Source: Buxus sempervirens
Lineage: Eukaryota; Streptophyta; Magnoliopsida; Buxales; Buxaceae
Assembly (NCBI GenBank): GCA_947561395.2
Contig: OX387184.1
Coordinates: 21,415,687-21,479,686, forward strand
Length of the DNA stretch: 64,000 nt
Direction: 5' to 3'
Shown: positions 15,001 through 30,200 of the stretch, piece by piece
How the letters are laid out: each line of letters begins with the position of its first letter
How positions within the stretch are numbered: position 1 is the stretch's first letter
The notes under the pieces: model-generated
What the model was told of the DNA's origin: nothing
Database searches by the model: none
What the model saw: the letters and a program-made list of their open reading frames with translations, nothing else
Translations under genes and position numbers: made by a program

Positions 15001-17666
15001 CATCACTGCTCCTTGACCAGCTCATGAAGTCTTGATGAGAATCAAAATCCTTCCATTGATGCACTCCAGAAACTGGGACAATCCTTCCAACTCTCAATCA
15101 TACATACCTCTTCTGAACTGCAGGTTCCATTGTGTGCCTCCCACTCCTTGGGAATACAGATCAGCAACAAAGGCATGTGGGGCTGTGGATATACTATAAA
15201 GCGTAGGATATTGATCCTTGAGAGCTCCACTAGAACACCAAGGATCCGACCAAAACTTAACCCTATCACCCCTCCCCACCTGAAACTTCTCACTTGCCTC
15301 AACCAGGGGAGACAATCTGCATATGGGCCTCCATAAGCTGCAACCGATTCTCCCATTCACCTGATCTGGAAGCCACCTTGTCTCATCATAGCCATACTTA
15401 ACAACAATTAATTTCCTCCAAAGACTATTTACCTCCTGGCCAAACCTCCAACTCCACTTCTGGCATTGGTGGATGTTCTATAGGTAATCCGGGTCCTTCT
15501 GGCATTGGTGGAGTTATGAGGGATAGTATGGGAGAGATATCATTCATCTTTTGTGGCACAGTTGGAGAAGGGGACTCTACTTGGGCGGTGATTATAGCAC
15601 TCATTTTTGGAGGCTAAAAAGATGGGGTTAAGGGACTTTGTCATTGAAGGTGATTCTGCTACTATGATGAGATGGATGCGTCAAGATGTTTGTGGATCAT
15701 GGAGATTTTCACATATCTTTAGCAGAGCCAGAGCATTGGCAGATAAGTTGAATTTGTTGTTCAACCATATGCCTATAGAGGCTAATGAAATTTCAGATAG
15801 ACTTGCAAAGCATGGAGTGTCAAGAGTAGACATATACAAAACCACTTTCTGAGGAGTTTGTGCAGTTATGTTCGGTTTGAGTTAGACCATGGGAGGTCTT
15901 AGGTTTTTGTACATGATTGTATTATGCTATACTTGAGCAGCCTTCCCAGTGAGAGTTTCTTTTTTTTTTGGGTGCTTGGGGGGAAGGAAAAAGGCATGAT
16001 TTATCATACTTGTAATTACTATGTTTTTTATACTTTCTTTTAATATATATCATTATTCATATATATATAAATGTACTTTCAGCTATCGTATCTCAGTTTC
16101 TAGCCTACTTGTGATCAATATTCAAATTACGGTTTATTAGTTTCCAATGATTCTTCAATTCCAGAATTCGAAGGTTCAAGGTTGCTATTCAATGGCACAT
16201 GAAAAAACATTTACGAGTATCGATGTGGTTGGTCTCATTTTACAAGTTAGAGAACTTAATCCTTGAGTTTAGATGAGAAGATGTATGCGATCTTATATCA
16301 CTTCAGCCCATTTCCAAATGCTAATAAATGGTGTAACAAGGCAAGATGATCCCCCATCTCCCTTTCTCTTCATCGTTGCCAAAGAAACTTTCCAGACTCG
16401 TGGATAATGCAATAGACATTTGGTTGTGAGAAGGTTTTCCTGTTGGGTAAGGTCACCCCTGTATATCCCATTTACTGTTTGCAAACAATACTCACTTATG
16501 ATAATTCACATATTCAGTCAAGAATCAAGAATCAAGAATCAAGAGTACTCAAATGTATCCTTCTGTATTTCAAGGCCATCTCAGAATTAAGGATCAGTTT
16601 GAGTGGGGCAATATAGAAACAGAAAACCCCCATCGGTTATTTGTATATTCCTTTGGGGAGAGCTTCAATGCTATTTCTGCTTGGACATGCATCTATCTTT
16701 CAAAACTCGAGAAAGACAGCCATCATAAGGAGTATGCTTATTAATATTACCAACTATTACATATCCATTTTGAAAATCCCCATTCTTGCCGTAACTTGAA
16801 TAAAGAAGATAAGGAGATAATTCTTTTGGTGTGGTATTGGGGATTAGCAGAAATTTCATCTTGTAAATTGGAACACAATATGCAAAACAGTAAGGGAGGG
16901 TGTTCAAGTATTGAGACATCACAAGAAGTTCAACTATGCCTTGTCTGGGAATTGATTATGTAGGTTTGGTGTATAAATGGTGAGTTATTAGAAGTAGGTC
17001 ATCACAATCAAATATGGGAAAGCCCTAAGAGATTGGTTTGCGAATTTGCTCAGGATGCTTATGAGGTTGGTTTTTGACTTTGTGGAAGGCCATTTGTAGG
17101 CTGTTTGAAGAATTTTCAGAGGAACTAGCTTCAGCATGGTTGTGGTGACAGGATAAGAGAGGATATCTGGCCTGTCAATATCTTGCTACAAGAGGAAGTT
17201 TCGTGGAATATTTCTCTTAGGTGTCTATTACCTAATAGAGACTTGGGTCCTATATCTTCTCGATTGTGATCTTAGAGTTAGTGGGTATGCTTGATGGGAA
17301 GGATGTTGAAGAAGTTTATGGGAGAACATGCAGTTGTTCAGGTCATATATTCGTACTTATTGATTGCTTTGAGATAAGGAAATTTCATAATGGTATACCC
17401 AATTTAGAGAGTGCATAACATGTAATTGTTGATGTGGATATCATCTGTTGGAAAAATACTCACAGTTGATCACCTGATTTCCAAGTAATGGATAGTTCCA
17501 AATTGTTGTGTTTTTAAAGTCAAGGCACAGTTAAAATTCCACATCTGTTTGCTCATTCCAAGGAAGCCCACCATATTTGGAAATTCTTCCTTTCAAGATT
17601 CAGGATTCAGTCTAGCATCAGTAATGCCTTCTAAAACTGTGGGGACACTCAAGGGTCCGGGTATGT

Positions 17667-17702
<36 letters not shown>

Positions 17703-18215
17703 GTTGGAGAGGATCCTGCGAAGTTAGGAACCATCTAATATATGTTGAAAGCATTGGAAAGAAAGGAATTACTGGTTACTTGATAGAGTAGAAGATAGAG
17801 ATGAGCAATATGTAAAAGAGCCACTGCGTTAATAATCTAACGGATACTTACTACTGGAGTTTAAGGAAGTAACTCACAAGGATGTGATAAGCAAGTAAGC
17901 AACTAGAAATCTATTTTGTCCATGTAATTATTTCTTTCTTTATTCTTTATTTCAATGTTTTTTTTTTGTGACTTGTCGGGCAACTTCTTTTTGTAATGGC
18001 CTTGCAACCTTATACTTTTTGTGCATGAAAGGCAGCTAATTTCTGCTTCCCCCTTCAATTTATAAAATTTTGTGACTATGGATTGAAATGATATAAAAAA
18101 TGAAATAAGACAGAATCCAACTTTTGTAATTCATTGGAATTCCAAAGTGAATGTTTTGATTTTATTAATACTAAGACCAGGATAACACAAGATTATTTAG
18201 ACACACTTCAGATAT

Positions 18216-18253
<38 letters not shown>

Positions 18254-21200
18254 GATGATAATTTTCAGTTGGTCAAAACCACTCTTATTATTCTGGACAA
18301 TGCATAATACTGAACAATATCATTCCAAGCTGTGAATAATCCCATGTCACCAGGCTTATAAAGAATATTACCTCAAATACAGACACAGCACTAGTATACT
18401 GATAAAGTCATTATTACTAAAAGGTACGAGTTCATGAAAAAATAAAAAACTAGACTCGCAAGAATCTATACAAGAAAGAGACAAGAAACATGCTTGAACA
18501 TGTAGACAAGAGTTCCACCTTTTCTGTACGGCAATTGGGATCACAACTGTGGTTGATAAAGCGCCCCAAATTCCCTTTTGCACAAGCATCTATTACCTGA
18601 AGGCAATAAAAACATCAACCGGTCCATAATACCATGAGGCAAATGTGTCAAACAAGTGAACAGCAATGAACAATTTAAAGACAATCAGTTATCATCCAAA
18701 AATATACATGATAGAAATACAAACTAAATTTTTATCACATACAAAATACAGTACTCTTTACTTGTAAGTACCCGAAGGTTTAAAACATGGTGTCAATGAC
18801 AAACCTCACTGCCATTCAGAGTCATGAAGTAGAAGTGCTTTTGAGCCCTAGAAGCATACTCTTGTTGTCGCACCTCATAAGCATGAAAATCAAGAACCTA
18901 GAAATACCAAAAATTAGGAAATCTTGGCAATAAACTTATATTAGTCAAATAACCTGATATGATAAATAAAATAGCATTCTATAAAATGGCAATAACAATA
19001 CACCTGAAGCAAAAATAAAATATCATACGTGATATTACACACAGCTAAAGACACCAATTATATCCATCTTTAAACACTTCTGTATCTCATGTATGGTTGA
19101 GCTGGCTGAGGAAATTATTAGAAAAGCTTGGTAGGCAAAACTCTGGGGTCACTTTGAGAGTTAAGACTGTATTTAAGGATGGCATGATAAAAACTAATAG
19201 AAGAAGGTTGTTCCAATGAGAAATTCAGCCTACATCAAGTGAAAGATTTACAACTGGAAGAACTTTTGAAGACAAAGAAGAATTTTAGGAATTCTAGTTT
19301 TGGAGCTTCTAGAATTCACTATGCGCACAAAATTTCGGAAATTTTGCCAAGGAAAAATGTTAGCATGTCGATGTGCTGAAAGGAGAGTTAGGCCTCATTT
19401 GGCATTCATTTTGAATCTGGAGTGAGTTCCATGAGCTCATTTCCCAAGAATGGGTTTGCACGATTTTCAAAGAAGATAAGTTTGAAGTTTTGTAACCAAC
19501 CATTCATTCTTTTAGAGGTTATAAATATTACAAGTTTCCAATTATTATAAATTAGAAAAAGTTTTCATAAATGACAAGTTTGTCTTTGTCATATAAAGGA
19601 GTCTTTAAAAAAAGTTCAAGTACATCGTTCAGAGTTTATAAATATTGCAAGAATGCCACCGCACTTTTGAAAAACTCATTTTGAAAATCTTAAAACAGGT
19701 TTTAGGGTGATTCCGCCTTGCAGTGTATTTTTTTAAAACTCATTTGGGGAAAACTCATTCCTAAAATGAAACCAAACACCTGTTTTACTACTGAAACCTA
19801 TGTTACATATGAACTCTTAACACAACCTCAGAGTGTAGACACAACATGACATTAGTATAGGTATAGGTTATGTGTCGGATCTTTCACAAGTTCTCTCTGA
19901 CGTAGCAGTCAAAGATTAAAAGGAGGGAAAAAAGAAGAAAAAGAAACAACAAATAATCAACTTGTAAGCAACGAATCTAAAAGGGAAATAGTTTTTATAA
20001 TGAAAGAGTATATTATTTAGACTAAAAAATGCAAGAAATGAATGAAAAATAAAAATGAGAAAAAGAACAAAATAAGCAAAGGAAGAGCTCAAATTCTAAC
20101 CTTCCTTAAAGTTATTTGGAGGCTTTTCAGCTTCAAATAGCTATGTAAAAATTTTGGATACTTCACAACCAAGTCCCTATATCATAAATGCTAGGGGTCA
20201 GGTAGATCCAGCTCCTAGACACACACTCATATGCGACACTCGTACCCGAGTCCATGTAATATGGACTGGAACTCATTCTAAGCCCTGGAACTCAGGTAAT
20301 GAGTTCCCAAAATGAACGCCAAATGACGGCATAACTCATCATGGTTAAGAGACTAAATGGAGGGGGGATAAGGCAGTGTTTAATAAATATAAATTTGCTG
20401 ATTGTGGGAAAGTCTTTTTGCACCCATACTCTTATGCCATTATGTATTTCCTTTTGCACCCTTGATTTTTGATATTTGTATTTATCCTCTTCTATTTACC
20501 ATGGTTGTTGCCTTCGTACTTTAATGTTAATACATCTAATCAGTTTTTATTTTTTGCCTTTATACTCTTATATTATCGTATTTTTAAATTGATACACTCC
20601 TTTCATTTATCACTTTTGTTGCATTTACAATTCTGAATTTAATAACTGAATACGACACTCATTACTTTCCATAAGATGTATATATGGATGTACATAAATA
20701 GGTATACAAGACGTAGTTATTAGAAGAGCTGGCAAAAAATAACTAACCCTTTTATTCTGTAGAGAAGTCAACCAAAATGCTAGTCTTTTCTGACTGTCCT
20801 CGGAAAGCCATATTGGACCTAGCACCTTTATTCTTGCCTCTTGTATCTTCAAAACTTCTGATGGGTGATACAATAAATTTTTGGTCAGATTTGTGGTGGG
20901 GGGACTCTCCCCTATCCTCTAATTTCCCACGTCTTTTTTGTATTTGCATTCCAAAAGATATTTTTGTTTGTGACATCCTTTCATAGTCATCTCATGGGGC
21001 TATAATGGAATATTCAGTTTAGTAGAGACCTTCGGGACTCTGAGGTTGATGAGCTAGGTGTCTTATTTGAGAAACTCAAGGGGGTAATTATTCATCCGTC
21101 AACTCCTGATTTCAGATTTTGGTCTCCTCACCCTCGGGGGGCAATTCCCTTGTAGATCTTGGATGTCATACTTTGGGAAGTTGGGATTGTCTCTTTGCTT

Positions 21201-24200
21201 CCCTAGTTTGTTACTTTGGAAAGCCAAAATTCCTCTAAAGGTGAAGATATTGTATGGACTGCTTTTCTGAATAGGATTAATACCTTAGACAATCTTCAGC
21301 ATCATAGGAAATCATGGGCCTTGTCACCGCATGTTTGCATACTTTTTTTGAGTGCTAGAAAGACAATGGATCATCTATTATTACACTGTGATTTTGTGGG
21401 TTTTCATTTGGAGGAGATTGTTGCCCTTGGCTGGAATTCAGTGGGTTCTCCCCAGATCTATTCATAAGATGCCATACCAATGGTGTTTTCCACATTTGTC
21501 AAAGAGTAGAATAAGTCCATATTTGGGTGTATTCTTTGTACCATTTGGGCAGTGTGGATGAATCGTAATAGTAGGATCTTTGAAGACTCATGCTGTGGCC
21601 GTGAGTTAATTTTAGATAAAATTATGGGTCTTGCAGCTTTTTGGGCCTCAACTTCTTCTGATTGGTGCGAAGATGGGGTGGGGTACATTGTAAGAAATTG
21701 GAAATCGCCCATATCTTTGGTGATGTGTATTTCGTGCATGGGTATTGTGGGTGTTAGGCGTCTTTTTTCATGGGTGTTTTGGATGTTTTCTTGGCTTTGT
21801 GGGCGCACCTCATTTCTCTCATGGTATGTATTTCCATTTTTTTGTATTTCTTTATGGTTTTATATCTTAATATAATATCTTTATTACTGATTAAAAAAAA
21901 AAACCAGTCCATCAATCATCATAATTCGTGCCCATTAACCATCACAATTCCTAGAAGCCACATGATTTAATGACTACTAGAGCTCATCAGACAAACATAT
22001 GTACGATTTTTGCCCTATGGATCATTTTTTGTTCAAATTTGATAGCTCTATGTGCAATTCGGGTTAAGTTTTAAGGTTAGAAGATGCTAAAATGAGAAAG
22101 GAAAGAAACCAGTCACGATTTTTGTAAGGAACATTTTGTAGTACGAGAAAGATTTTTATGACACATCATTATTTGGAACTCATATAGATTAACCTATCTG
22201 GTACATAGTTTGCTACCACCAAAGAATTGGAACAAAGTATGAGAGACTATGGCAAAAAGTAAATATAATCAAGGATGGAAATTTCATTGGGGGAGATCCA
22301 GTGATCGAAATTTTGAAGAAATTAGCGAATATTTCCCCAGTGAGAGGAAATGGGGAAATATGTGTTTTTCAATTTTTGTTGTATTTTTTTTTGTTTAATA
22401 CATTCATAATAAATGCATACATGGGAAAATATGGGGGAATTTCACCAAGTCTCGTTGACATTTCGTGAAATTTTTCCGAAATTAGGGAAACGCAAGGAAA
22501 CTGGGGAAATCTTGTTTTCCCTAGACACTTCATGTCACTGACATTGCGAAATCAAAATTTTGGCAAAAGCTTGCTGAAATTTCGCGAACTGTCAGACGCC
22601 GAATATGATCATAGTTTATTTGTAGGGGTATTCAACTCATGATTGCCAACACAAAGGTTTAAAAACTTGGACTTGGGATGAGTAAGCGCGGAGACAACCC
22701 GACAAGTGCAGCAAATTTTTAAAATAAAAAGACCTGTTTGTGCCATCCAAAACAGGCGCCACTAACAGGTCTTCATTGTTTGAAACCAAAAAAAAAAAAA
22801 AAAAAACCACAGAGAGAGAGAGAGAGAAAGAGGAAGAAGAAGAAGAAGAAGAAAAGGCCTTCCTTGAGGATAAGGGGAGAAGAGCCTGTTTGTTCGACTA
22901 TGTTTGTGCCTCCATGAAGCTGACAAGCTTGTTAGTCACACAAGTACACTTTATTGTTGTTCTTCTTCTTCCTTAAGGATTTTTTTTCTCCTAGATTTTC
23001 TTGGAGAACTGTTCCTTCTCCTTCAAAGTCTCAAATCCACACAAACGGAATGCCAATCCATGTTGAGTTCGTTAAGAGATGGAAGAGCACCTCAAAATAA
23101 GGGAAGGGATCAATTTTTTTTTTTTTAAATGGATGCTTAGGTGTGAAGATACAAGTTCCAGAATGCTGGAAATGGCATTCCGAGTTTTGCATAAGCCTTT
23201 TTAAACCCTCTGTCAAGCCACCCTAGTCGAGTTGGTCTTGGTCAAACTTGGGCAACTTTGACTGAGTTGCTGAAACCCCTCAATCTCATATAGATACTTG
23301 GCCGATAGCAATCGGATGAGGCTTGTATGTTTCTATTTCTATCTTATATAATATATCCATCATTTATTGATCCAAAAAAAAAAATCTTTGTTTGTCAAAT
23401 ATAAAATGTTCCTTATGAATATCCAAACCCCTAAAAAAGCTAAATAAATCCTTTTCCACATTAATGCAACTCTTGCTCCAAGTCATCAAATCATAAGTTG
23501 CAACAAATAGATATTTGCCTTTAAGTTCACTAGTAATTATAGAAACAAAAAACACAAATTCAAATAGAAATACAAGTTGAAATAAAGTCAAGTTTTCAAA
23601 TATTATTACAAGTATTCCTCAAGAATACAACTCTACAATAGGGCAAATAAGATTCAGTTGGGTCAACACCAGCATAGGCAACGAAAGTTATAGATCAAAT
23701 GCACTTCAAAGATTGAGTTACTAAGACTGCGTTTGGCATTGTTTTTGCTTTTGCTTCTTTGCTTATTTAAGCAAAATCAAGCACGTTTGGTTAGTGATTG
23801 CTTTTGCTTCTTATGATAAAGCAAAAAACAGTCTAATTGCTTTTCTTGAGAAGCATAATTTTTTTGCTTCTTTCACTTATTGCTTCCAATACCAGCAAAT
23901 CAACACTACCACTACAACTACCCACCAGTACACCACCACTAACGCCACCATCCACACCCCATGCACCCTATCCCCACCACAACCACCACCCACCCATTCA
24001 CCCACCATCAACCCCTATCCACCAATACCAAAACCACCCTCACCACCCCCACCCACTACCCCCATCATGCCTACCACCACCAACCCACTGACCCAACACC
24101 ACACCCACCCGCCATAATAGTGTATTTATAATAATATTAGCCAATAAGCAATTTTTATACTTTTGATTTTACCAAATATGATTTTTTGCTTTTTCGCGGC

Positions 24201-27200
24201 AAAGCAACCAAATAGTTTTGCTTCATGAAAAGGTCTTCATTGAAGCAAAGGCAATATAATTGCTTTTATTGCTTTTGTAGCAATTTTTGAGAAGCAATAC
24301 CAAACAGAGCCCAAACATTACAAGTTCCCTGTACAGTTATTATCAACCACTAAAGGTTCTTCACTAGTATTGAGTCAGCAGACGGAATCTAAGTTCATTC
24401 ACACTTCATTTCACAATTTCAGAAATCTTTAACATCACCTTACAATCAATAATGAGAAGATGGAATCTAAAGGTCATTACATCTGCAGAACATGAAACTT
24501 GCATATAGAATATGACTGGCAAACCTGTCAACCGCTAACTTTCAAGTTGGAAATTTCTTATCTCAACAAACATGGAGGGCTTGAAATTTTGATTTTAAGA
24601 AATCTGTTTTCATCAGTTTTTTTGTTTTTATATATCGCTCCAATTACTTCTGACACAGATAATAAATGTGAAACAACTATTAAGTTACACTTTAACATCA
24701 CACCAATTACTTCTTCTGATACAGAAAATAATATTTGAAACAACTATCAAGTTACCTCGCCAACATATTCAATAAGAAATTCCCCTTGAGAAACATCTTC
24801 CAGCAACTGCAATCCGTACCCTTTCTTTCCACATCGAAACCACTTCAACTTGGCATACTTGCGTTTCTGGAACTGCACAGGTGGTTAATCACAAAAATGC
24901 AAATCAAATGCATGAAATCTAATGAATGGGAAAAAAAATGCTAAAACAAAAAAATTAATAACATTTAATGTACCTGTTGGTTTGAGCAAAGGTTGCCACA
25001 CGGGCATGTCCCTTTAACACACTCAATATTAAGCATCCGATTAAGGCATTCATCTCTGCAACCCAAACTGCTGTCTACAGTTGCCTTGCAGTGACAAACC
25101 ATTATCTGCTTGGAATGAAAAAGTCCAAATATTAGAAAACATGAAACAATCAAATCAAAGGCAACCAAAACATCACAGCTCAATTAAGAAACCTAATGGC
25201 ATCATGGGATATGAAACATATCCAATAACCAATTGTAAAACATAAATCAGTCGCAATTTTAAGACAAAAGCACCTGTCATAGCTCATTGAAAAGACCTAA
25301 TGGCATGCCGGCTCCGAAAGTAAATATTTTTGCTTTCAAAAGTAGAATTTTTTTTTCTTTAGAAAAAAGGCAAAAAAAAAATGACTATTTTTGCTTTTCA
25401 GAAGTAGAATAAAAAATTTACTAACCAAACTAACTTTTACAAAAAGTTGCTTTCTTGCTTTGAAAAGCAGAAAGGCTGCTTCCAAAAGTGTTAACAAACG
25501 CTATGAGAAACCATATTCAGTTTCTGTGCATCCACACGGGAAAAGAAAAGATCCGAGGGGAAGGAAAGTAGCAAGCTGTTAAAGCTCCTAGATCCATGTG
25601 TTACAAACATGGTATCAACAACAACAAATCATACTCATTTTCAGAACTTTGGTAAATGCACAGACAGCCAGATCCAAGGGCAAGCAAGTAGCAAGCTACT
25701 AAACCTCTAGATCCAAATGTAAGTGCTTTTGTTATCCCCATAACTTCCTAGCATACCCCACCCAAATCTCCCAACAGGTAACATTTACTTCAGGATGGAC
25801 TTAATACTTGACCTAGAGAGATAGGATACAAAGTTGTGTGTTTTACCATACATAAACCTATTACCCAAAAATGACTTTGATTTGGAATTGATTACTTACA
25901 CAATTGAAAATTTTGAAGCAAACAACTTGAATTTAACTAAGTGTATTTAATAATAGTAAAGGCACTAAAAAGTAATATTATAAATAGATTGCAATTGCCA
26001 AATTTCAGAAATAAAGGATCACAATAGAAACAATAATAGGATAAATGGACACTTCTAATTCACAAGAATAAATGCAAACCTCATCAATGGTCTGGTTTTT
26101 ACGGCTACGATGCAAAAACACATTAGACTTGATAAGTGTCCAAGATGCCTGTTTGGGAACTGCACAAATGTCCACCCCGAAAACAAAACCAAAAAAACAA
26201 AAACAAAAGAGAGAGACAGAGAGAAGGACCATTATATTGTAAGTTCAAATATATTTCAAGGTTAAGCATCTTATCATCTGCTGTCATTATGACAAATCAC
26301 AAACCTGTCACCGGCCTTCGTTCAACCCACTTAGAATTAGAACGTAAATCACAAGCATCTTCCTCACAAGAGGCGTCTGAAATATTCAGCTCTGCATTAA
26401 TCTCAGCATTTGATTTCTCTTGAGGTATTGAGCAAGCCGCAAATGATTTATCCAAATTTTCATTGCAAAACCTTTCAAAATGAAAGACATTATCATACAA
26501 GAAATTTTTTAAAAATTATGTGAAAAGTAATAAAATATGTACAGACTAATTCAACATGAGTTCCTTCTGATCTTAGTAACTGTAGTAAGTAGAATAAACC
26601 ACAGGACAAAAAAAAGGAGGAAAATGAACAATTTTATGTAAAAGCATAGACCTAGAACAAATACCAATTTAAAGCAATCACTTAAGCAATAAACATTCAC
26701 TAAGACCTAAAAGATTCTTGAACATAACAGATTGAATTAGACATAGGAAAAAATACAGGAGACCATTTAAGTGGCAATAGAAGGTAAACCAAATGAAATA
26801 CAAAGTGATTAATCCACAAGGGCCTGATTACAATGATATTTTTCATGAAAGGATTGAACAGCATCACATGGAAATGCTTTGGTGTGGTAAATACGATAAA
26901 TTTAAAAATTATTAAGAAAGATTGAAGAAGCCTTAAAATCCAAGAAGTTTTCTTGGAATTATTAGGCCACTCTCGCATTTCTACAAAGGATTATTTGGTA
27001 AGTGTATTTGGAGAAGGGAAGGAATGGAACAGCTTCTTGAGGAAGATCACTAAGGCCAAGTACAGGAGAAGAATTTGGACTAAAAATTCAACCAACCACC
27101 AGGAAGTTAACAGCCTTGTCTATGGAATGCTTTTCCTCACTCTTAATGCAGACTCCAAGGAATCTCATCAGGGAGGAAGATATATCTCAAGTTCATTTTT

Positions 27201-30200
27201 CGATTGATACATGGAATGAGGAGAGAGGAAAGTACTATGACAATAATTCCCACTTCAAAATTGGGATGCCCCATTTAGCATCTAGACTGAGAAAACATAA
27301 AGGAGTATATTGTGGAGAGCAACCTTTTGAGAAGACTGAATGGCTGGAATTTGTTAACATAGTGGACTTGCTATCTCAAACAACCTCTTCTCCTCTAAGA
27401 CCAGGTCATAAAAGGTGGATTTGAAAAGCTAAGTGAAAGTTTTCCATCACTCCATTCCTTGATTCTTTGTAAGCCCTTATTGATCAATATTCAACAGAAA
27501 TTTTCCTGTGCGTTCTTTGACACCATCTAGATGAAACTTCCTTTTTCCTATAATGAACCCTTAAGGACAACATTCATAAAAAAATCTCCAGAACCTATAA
27601 CTGCCAAATAGATGTAGTTCGTGCAAGGAGGCACTGGAGTAAGTAAACCACTTACTAATTCACTTCACCTTTTCTTCAAAGTCGAGGGGATTCTTCTCAA
27701 CGAGTCTTGTTTAACAAGGGCCTTCCCTTCCTCACTTATAAGTGTTCCACATCGCTCGTAAACTTGTTCCCAGAATCAAAGATTTCGTAAACTATTTATC
27801 TACTCATTTACTCAAAGATTTCGTAATCTATGAATCTACCCATCTACAGGTTTGGTGATTTGGAAGGGATATAATAGCAGAATCTTAGACAAAAAGGCAG
27901 AATTCATTTCATTAGTCAAAGCATGCGTGCTGTGATTGCAAGGATATTTATTGGCTTTAAATATGTGCACCCCCCAAATATGCCAAATTTCAAGTATTAC
28001 CTTGGATGCGATCAAACTAAGGGAAGGAGATACCCACAAATTCTCGAACATTATAGGTCCAAAAGACACAAGTGAGAGCATCATTGGTAACAGTTCCCCC
28101 CAGTGTCCCAGCCTTCGAAAGATACATTAATTCCTCCCCTTCCAAGGACTCCCATAAATCGTTCATGGACAATTTTCACAACAGTAGTCTTTTTGGTTTA
28201 CCATACCTCCAAGTGAGCTTTGAACCTTTCTTTATATTAAATCCTATACCATCTTCCAATGACAAAATAAATACAACACATAATCAGTCTCCACCTTCAT
28301 AAAACAACCCAAAAAAGTTTTGCCTAAACGCCGCTTATCAAAAAGTCCTAGGCAAGAACTTCATCTATTAACGTTGTCCACATGAAAAATGCAACCATGG
28401 ATGGCGGACATCCCTCCAAATCAGCTTCTTCAGGCCCATCCAAAATCACCTCTCATAAGAGATAATAAAAATGACTTCACTGAGATGATACCAAAATTCA
28501 CCAATTTCAACAGAACCCACCCCAGCCACCCCCACCGACCACCCCAGCAACAAGAACCACAAAAAAGAAAAACCAGAAAAAAATCCAAGCAAACAATGAA
28601 CCAAAGGCCTATGAAGGCCTTGGCTCCACACACACTGATCCTTAATCATAGGTCCCCGACCAAAGACTGTTGATTTAACAAAGGAGCAGTTTCAACTTTC
28701 AATAAATTGGGGGGTGTAAGCCAGAATCGATGCTATATAATGCAAAATTTCACTATGCCCCACAAGCCCCACCTCAAAGTCAATACCTTTTAAAAACTCA
28801 TTGATAACAATAGGTAGAGATGTCCACAAATCAAGCTAATATGGTCCATCCTAAGGGTTCAAAGCCCAGACAAATACTAATCTGCTATATTTAGAAACCA
28901 CAATGCTCCTATAAACACGCTCCCTATCCTCACCAATCCTCCAACATAATTTTCTACGTCAGATTCACTTAATTCTGACAATTGTTTACATTTTCCATTA
29001 AGAATTCAGCGCTCTTTATTGTTAGGGGCATGTATCATACCTAGCTACTAGAAAGGGAGTATTTCCTATTTGATATATGATCAAAGTGTTATATTTGATT
29101 ACGACCCAAATTCTCTTTATAAATATGTTGTTTCATTTACCTTACTCTATTTTCTTTTGCATTCAACTGAAATAAAGATAAAATAACAATACAAATAAAA
29201 ATAATGATGACAATAAACTTGAAATATTAATATTTATCGTTTGGCAAACAATTATTCTTTCTTTTCTTGATTTGATCTGCAATGTTGACCATATAACAAA
29301 ATAATAAAGATCTTAACTATAATAACTAAAACAATAATAATAACAGTTACAGGCTTACAGCAGTAACACCAATAACATTAACCATAAATTCCAATGGACT
29401 TAGCGTTTTTGTGGTCCTGTAACTCTTGTTGTACTATCCTCTTACTAATTAATATACTAGTGACTTCCACAAAAAAAAAAAAAAAAAATAGACTCTATGT
29501 TTGTATTCTATAGACTGTTCTATATTATAAGACCTCATTTTTCCCCTATTTATAAGCTATCACATGTTAGTCAAATATTCATGGTATTAACAATACACTA
29601 AATTTGGCAAGAGAAGTATTGCTGTACGAAATCTATAGTCACAATTTCAATAAGCATGCCCATGAGGATATTAGATTAAAAGAAAAGCAACATACCAGTT
29701 GCGATTTGTTTCTTCTATGGAATCTGCAAGTGCAGCCGATATGGATCGCCATTTATGACAATCATCGCAACGCACCCATGCTTTTCGTGGGGGTAAATTC
29801 TCCCAGAAACCATTTGCCACAGCCAAGTTACATATGTTCTCAGACATAATTTCGTTTCCACTGGTAATCCCTAGGTTCTCTAATAAGCCAATTTCATGAG
29901 TTTCTGCTAAAAACACAAAAACAAAAAAGAGCATTAGCAAATCAAATGCAAAAGTTAGGTAACATGGGAAACAAGTACAGTAGCACAGCAAGAAACATCA
30001 CAAAGAGCAAATGGCTGAGCAAGAAAAAAACTAACTGCTTAATTCAAATGGTTGAGTAAATGCCGAATCTTTTCCTGTTGGTGCAGGTAAATTGGTGCTC
30101 CCGTCTGTTTCTGGGTTATTTTCCCCTATTTTACCATCCTGGTCCAATGCATCCCTCTCCCTGACTTCCCCCTTGCTGACGGACTTCTTTGCCTTTTCCT

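Noticed and set aside
23794-24117. Proline/threonine/histidine-rich open frames
   Set aside because: They come from the CCA-rich core of a MITE; both frames of the tract are open, as expected for such repeats. The same applies at 4042-4303 and 51851-52180.
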